Positions 60,447 to 64,000 of a stretch of 64,000 bases of DNA are shown in pieces. The DNA comes from Psychrobacillus sp042944905 (lineage in GTDB: Bacteria; Bacillota; Bacilli; Bacillales_A; Planococcaceae): contig NZ_CP168496.1 in the NCBI RefSeq assembly GCF_042944905.1, forward strand, positions 806,001 through 870,000, in the 5' to 3' direction. A program made the position numbers and the translations under genes. The notes beneath the pieces were generated by a model. That model was given only the letters and a program-made list of their open reading frames with translations. It was not told the DNA's origin and did no database searches. Positions within the stretch are counted from its first letter, which is position 1, and the number at the start of each line of letters is the position of its first letter.

Positions 60447-62672
60447 CTAACGTTGTTTTAAATAAATCTTCTCGATTTTGTCCGCTGGAAGTGGTTTGCT
60501 AAAGAAATAACCTTGTGAGATATCACACTGGTGATTTTTCAGAAAATCGAGCTGATCCTTTGTTTCAACACCTTCTGCGATCACCTCCTTATGAAGGTTG
60601 TGAGCTAACGTTATAATTGCTTTTACAATTATGGCATCCTTCTCATTGTTCATTAATTCACTCACGAAGGACCTATCGATCTTAATATAATCAATTGGAA
60701 AATTCTTTAGATAATTTAGTGAACTATAACCTGTCCCAAAATCATCGATACTGATGCCGATACCGAGCGTTTTTAGCTGTTCCAATACTTGAATAGAGTA
60801 GTCGTACTCCATTGCCATATATTCGGTGATTTCCACGACAACATATGCCGGATCGATAGCTGTACGTTCTAATACTTCTTCCATAAAAGAAATGAGATTT
60901 CTAGTAAGAAATTGTTGCGTGGATAGATTAACGGAAATTTTTACCGGCATCATTCCAGCATCTTGCCATTTTTTGTTTTGTGAACAAGCCTCATCGATAA
61001 CCCACTCTCCAATTTGAGTGATTAATCCGTTTTCTTCTGCCAGTTTTATAAAATTTCCTGGAGGTATCAGGCCTAATGTAGGATGCTGCCAGCGAATTAA
61101 CGCTTCCAATCCAACTAATACACCGGTATTATTATGAATTTGTGGCTGATAATAGAGAACAAATTCCTTATTCTCCAAAGCCTTTCTTAAATCCACCTCT
61201 AGCATGTATTCGTCCATCATTTCATTTAATAATTCAGCATTATGAACGACATAGCAATTCTTTCCTTGTGCTTTTGCCTGATACATAGCGTTATCCGCAT
61301 AGACCATAAGGTTTTCCATTGAAATAGGGTAATCGGGATAAAATGCAACCCCAATACTAGCTGTTGTATGTAATTCTTTCCTACCGACATGAAAAGGTTG
61401 ATGAAATAGTTGTATTATCTCTTCGGCTTTTTTCGTAGCATAATCAATATCAACAAAGTCTGTAAGTAGGAAGATAAATTCATCGCCACCCATTCGGGCA
61501 AGTATATCCTTTTCCCCTAGACAACCACTTAAGCGTTTACTTACCTCAATCAGTAGCTCATCTCCGTAAGAATGACTAAAGTTATCATTAATGGTTTTAA
61601 AACGATCCAGATCAATGTATAAAAGAGCCAAGGAACGATTATGGCCTTCGTGCAGTTCTTTGATAATGGCTTCTATTTCTTTTTTAATAAATCGTCTGTT
61701 TGGGAGATTTGTTAAATCATCATGATAAGCTAAGTAGTTGTATTTCTCTTGCAGTAAGTAACGATCTGAAATGTCCCTGAACTGACCAAAGGCTCCTATC
61801 ATTTTATCTTCTTCATAAATTGGTTGCGCATCGAAAAGGCAGACAGTGAGGTTACCCGCATCATCTATAAATTGTATTTCTTCATTATTAAATATTTTTT
61901 CCTGGTCAAGTACTTCTTTAAAATAGACACCTGTCAGAGGGGATTCACGAATGTTTCTACCCACAACCGAATCTCTACTGTTATTCGATATTTTTTGGGC
62001 AAAACTATTAAACTCAGTAGTAATCCCTTTCTCATCTGTTATAACAATGCCATTTCTAGTCCTGCTTAACATAATCTGATTCATAATATTAAGCTTTTTA
62101 TTTTGTTTTATTAATAGTAGTTCTCTTTCAATCGAGTCAACCGCCTGAGTTAGCATCGTTAAGAAAAGTGTATTCTGAAACTGGATGGGCATCATGATGC
62201 ACACACTACCAAGCAAGTTATTTTCATCCGTATAGTGAAATGCAGTCCCGTAACAAGCAATGGTATGAAGAAAGTTATGAAAATGCTGATCTCCAATAAT
62301 ACTGATTGGGTGCTTTTGCTGCAAAGCTAGACTAATAACATTCGTTCCTGTATCAACTTGGGTGAATTGGCTGCCACGAATGATCCCGAATTGTTCGATA
62401 GTAGACTTTATAGTTTCATCTCCTTCAATTTCAAGAAGGTAACCAGTTGCATCCGAAACAACAACAAGTATTGGAGTGCCTTTTAAAGAATCCAGTAGCT
62501 TATTTGAGAAAAAACTCACAACTGAAAGTATTTCACTATATGATTTTCTCTTCCTATCAAACTCCACTTCGTTTAATAAATTCTTTGGTTTTGATACCTC
62601 ATTTGGATCCATCCCAGCCTCTATACACAATCTCTTAGATTCAATAATGTAGTATGGTTCCGTCGTATTCAT
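60447..62672 (-). CDS. GAF-PAS-GGDEF-EAL cyclic di-GMP enzyme
   Basis: The protein has 741 residues, with ATG at 62672 after AGGAGG. Residues 50-190 form a GAF-like sensor (LVVVSDATGYLLEIEGDETI), and residues 200-320 a PAS domain (RTRNGIVITDEKGITTEFNS, FGQFRDISDRYLLQ). Residues 325-490 are GGDEF with intact ARMGGDEFIFL; residues 500-741 are EAL with EALIRW, EITEY, DDFGTGYSSL, KIDRSFV and AEGVET. Both catalytic sites look intact, so it may make and degrade c-di-GMP under control of the sensor domains. It has no transmembrane segment, so it is cytosolic. Confidence 0.92.
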   Translation of the reverse strand: MNTTEPYYIIESKRLCIEAGMDPNEVSKPKNLLNEVEFDRKRKSYSEILSVVSFFSNKLLDSLKGTPILVVVSDATGYLLEIEGDETIKSTIEQFGIIRGSQFTQVDTGTNVISLALQQKHPISIIGDQHFHNFLHTIACYGTAFHYTDENNLLGSVCIMMPIQFQNTLFLTMLTQAVDSIERELLLIKQNKKLNIMNQIMLSRTRNGIVITDEKGITTEFNSFAQKISNNSRDSVVGRNIRESPLTGVYFKEVLDQEKIFNNEEIQFIDDAGNLTVCLFDAQPIYEEDKMIGAFGQFRDISDRYLLQEKYNYLAYHDDLTNLPNRRFIKKEIEAIIKELHEGHNRSLALLYIDLDRFKTINDNFSHSYGDELLIEVSKRLSGCLGEKDILARMGGDEFIFLLTDFVDIDYATKKAEEIIQLFHQPFHVGRKELHTTASIGVAFYPDYPISMENLMVYADNAMYQAKAQGKNCYVVHNAELLNEMMDEYMLEVDLRKALENKEFVLYYQPQIHNNTGVLVGLEALIRWQHPTLGLIPPGNFIKLAEENGLITQIGEWVIDEACSQNKKWQDAGMMPVKISVNLSTQQFLTRNLISFMEEVLERTAIDPAYVVVEITEYMAMEYDYSIQVLEQLKTLGIGISIDDFGTGYSSLNYLKNFPIDYIKIDRSFVSELMNNEKDAIIVKAIITLAHNLHKEVIAEGVETKDQLDFLKNHQCDISQGYFFSKPLPADKIEKIYLKQR

Positions 62673-62754
62673 ATTCTCCTCCTTAAGTCCTTATAGTTAA
62701 TATATATTTTAGCCTAAAAAGTAAGGTGAGTTGTAATTTTTTTAAAATAGTAAA

Positions 62755-62884
62755 CTGTCCCTATGTAAGAACTATTCTACACTATTCCGACAATATGCGA
62801 CAATTAATATTTGATAAGCGATAAAAAAAGCGTCCCCGTGTCAGAAACAACTCTACACTATTCTGACAATTCACTACAATTCAA
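62755..62884 (+). repeat. Two dispersed repeats
   Basis: A diverged copy (actgtccctatgtaagaact, ctattccgacaatatgcgac, 62755-62806) is followed by a near-consensus copy (gcgtccccgtgtcagaaac, ctattctgacaattcactac, 62830-62884). Confidence 0.85.
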
Positions 62885-63074
62885 GATACTAGAAAACCAT
62901 AATCCCTATAACAAATTAGGTTTCCCTGCTAGCTGCGCAATTAGACTGAAGTAATGACAGCGGAAAAGAAGTTTCCTTCAAACTTTTTGGGTATTTTATA
63001 AAAAACAGAAAAGACTGATAATTAAATTGAATAAAAAGAACTCATGTTCTATAATGTGGAGTAGAGAAAAGGAG

Positions 63075-63623
63075 ATGGTGGTTTTGGTAAGCTTGGTTCG
63101 TGAAGATAAGAGTCAATATACGGAGGGACTTTTGGATCTTCGAAATGATTTTGTATTTAAGACCTTTTTTGGAAGTAAGCGAAGCAATCATTTACTACAT
63201 GAATTTCTAAATGCGGTATTGGAAGACAAAATTATATTCGTTGAAATTAGAAATACAACCTTTCAGATGATGCATTCAAATGACAAAGCTTCTTCTATGG
63301 ATCTTTGTGTGACCACAGGAAATGGAGAGCAGATTAGTATTGAGATGCAAGTACGTGGACATCGGGCACTTCCGGAAAGAATGCTTATGTACTGTGCAAT
63401 ATTAATGTATGCAATTCAAGATGAAGTGAATGGCCACTATGACTAGTTGAAAAAAGCGCCTCAAATCCTAATTACCAATTTCAAACTGTTTCCTTTTTTC
63501 GGAGTATATTACATAAAAAATAAACATATTATGTATCTTCACGAGCTAGTTTCTTTAGTTTGTCCGTGTGTTTCTTATGCCGATTTTGGAGGAAATGAGT
63601 CTGACACAAGATGCTGGAGCTAG
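63075..63623 (+). pseudogene. Broken Rpn/PD-(D/E)XK transposase-type nuclease gene
   Basis: The frame from ATG 63075 (or TTG 63084, better spaced after AAAGGAG) reads LLDLRNDFVFKTFFGSKRSN, then DLCVTTGNGEQISIEMQVRG. This is the Rpn family with the D...E-x-Q catalytic pattern. It ends at a TAG at 63444, but the same frame continues LKKAPQILITNFKLFPFF, the normal next segment, until 63623. Rpn proteins have about 280-300 residues, so this copy is interrupted and shortened. Confidence 0.75.
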
Positions 63624-63652
63624 GAGTTTATAAGGAAGAAGGAAAATAGTTA

Positions 63653-64000
63653 ATGAAGAAACAATATTTTAATCTCATGCAATTCTTTGATGGATACGTA
63701 CGAAATTACCGAAGATTAAACTTATCTTCCGCACATAATCGTTCCATGTTTACAAAAAGAGAAATAGATTATTTTGCTAATCTAGGTGAGATGCTTGGAT
63801 TTGATGCATTTGTGGAGGATGCTAAATTTGATAAGTTACTTGGACGTTCAAGGCCAATGGACTTGGCATGGTGGAAGTGGGATAAACGGTATGACGAGGA
63901 GAATTTCTTGTATCCTGCACTTCACTTAGAAAGAGAATATATCTGGAGTAAAGATGAGGTAACAATTGGAAAGCTCTTTTCCGACACGGAAGAGGGCTTT
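63653..64000 (+). CDS. Hypothetical protein, cut by window end
   Basis: The open frame from ATG 63653 (weak AAGGAAGAAGG upstream) runs to the window edge. It reads MKKQYFNLMQFFDGYVRNYR, then MLGFDAFVEDAKFDKLLGRS and PMDLAWWKWDKRYDEENFLY. The family is not recognised. The remaining sequence is outside the window. Confidence 0.6.
   Translation, partial: MKKQYFNLMQFFDGYVRNYRRLNLSSAHNRSMFTKREIDYFANLGEMLGFDAFVEDAKFDKLLGRSRPMDLAWWKWDKRYDEENFLYPALHLEREYIWSKDEVTIGKLFSDTEEGF

Noticed and set aside
451..62884. The dispersed repeat as a CRISPR array
   Set aside because: Copies are kilobases apart, spacers are whole genes, and no cas gene is present.

Overview
The window is AT-rich DNA of a Gram-positive, spore-former-type bacterium of the Bacillales. 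Strong AGGAGG-type ribosome sites, frequent TTG starts, SbsC-like S-layer modules and IS3/IS4/IS1380 elements fit a Planococcaceae or Bacillaceae host (Psychrobacillus, Lysinibacillus or Sporosarcina-like). That placement is inferred; no rRNA or housekeeping marker is present.

Region 1-31 kb is an accessory island made of small, mostly unrelated modules. These are an EVE/PUA-like protein with an unknown partner (1.0-2.6 kb), a DarT/DarG toxin-antitoxin pair (3.4-5.1 kb), a broken AlbA_2/HATPase gene (7.5-9.0 kb), a PD-(D/E)XK-like protein followed by a possible ADP-ribosyltransferase-like protein (9.9-12.2 kb), a GNAT-toxin locus (13.8-14.6 kb), an unknown overlapping pair (18.9-19.7 kb), a type I toxin-like locus (23.7 kb), a Fic protein (24.2-25.3 kb) and a HEPN-MNT pair (25.7-26.4 kb). 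Relics of a phage terminase, a Dam methylase, a REP-type Y1 transposase and a group IIC intron lie between them. Three complete 1318-bp copies and one edge-truncated copy of one IS3 (IS150-like) element occur across 1-37 kb, with one decayed remnant. There are also two IS4-type elements and one IS1380-type transposase.

Region 31-48 kb holds four paralogous exported proteins that share an SbsC-type N-terminal module, which in SbsC binds secondary cell-wall polymer. One of them carries two nearly identical tandem 5'-nucleotidase domains and precedes a large secreted YhcR-like nuclease. Region 48-51.4 kb has a SMUG2-like uracil-DNA glycosylase, a CoiA-like protein and a colicin-type DNase. Region 52-58 kb is an operon of LacI regulator, nucleoside hydrolase, ECF transporter (S, T, A1, A2) and ribokinase. 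Read with the secreted nuclease and 5'-nucleotidase, it suggests a route from extracellular DNA to nucleosides, import, base plus ribose, and ribose-5-phosphate. Region 58.4-62.7 kb (minus strand) has a CMD-family protein, a ThDP enzyme and a GAF-PAS-GGDEF-EAL protein. A broken Rpn nuclease gene and a partial ORF close the window.

The most striking feature is a dispersed imperfect-palindrome repeat (typical 5' part GCGTCCCTGTGTTAGAAAC, then a hairpin around CTATT-CTGAC-AATAG) present in about forty full, partial or decayed copies. All but one diverged copy have the same orientation, whichever strand the neighbouring genes use. Copies sit at gene 3' ends, often just before an intrinsic terminator. 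They supply the last codons or stop of several ORFs, and are the site at which the IS3 copies and one IS4 element are inserted. The repeats divide the island into gene cassettes, and the arrangement resembles either an attC-like cassette array or a REP/RAYT-type repeat. No integrase is visible in the window.
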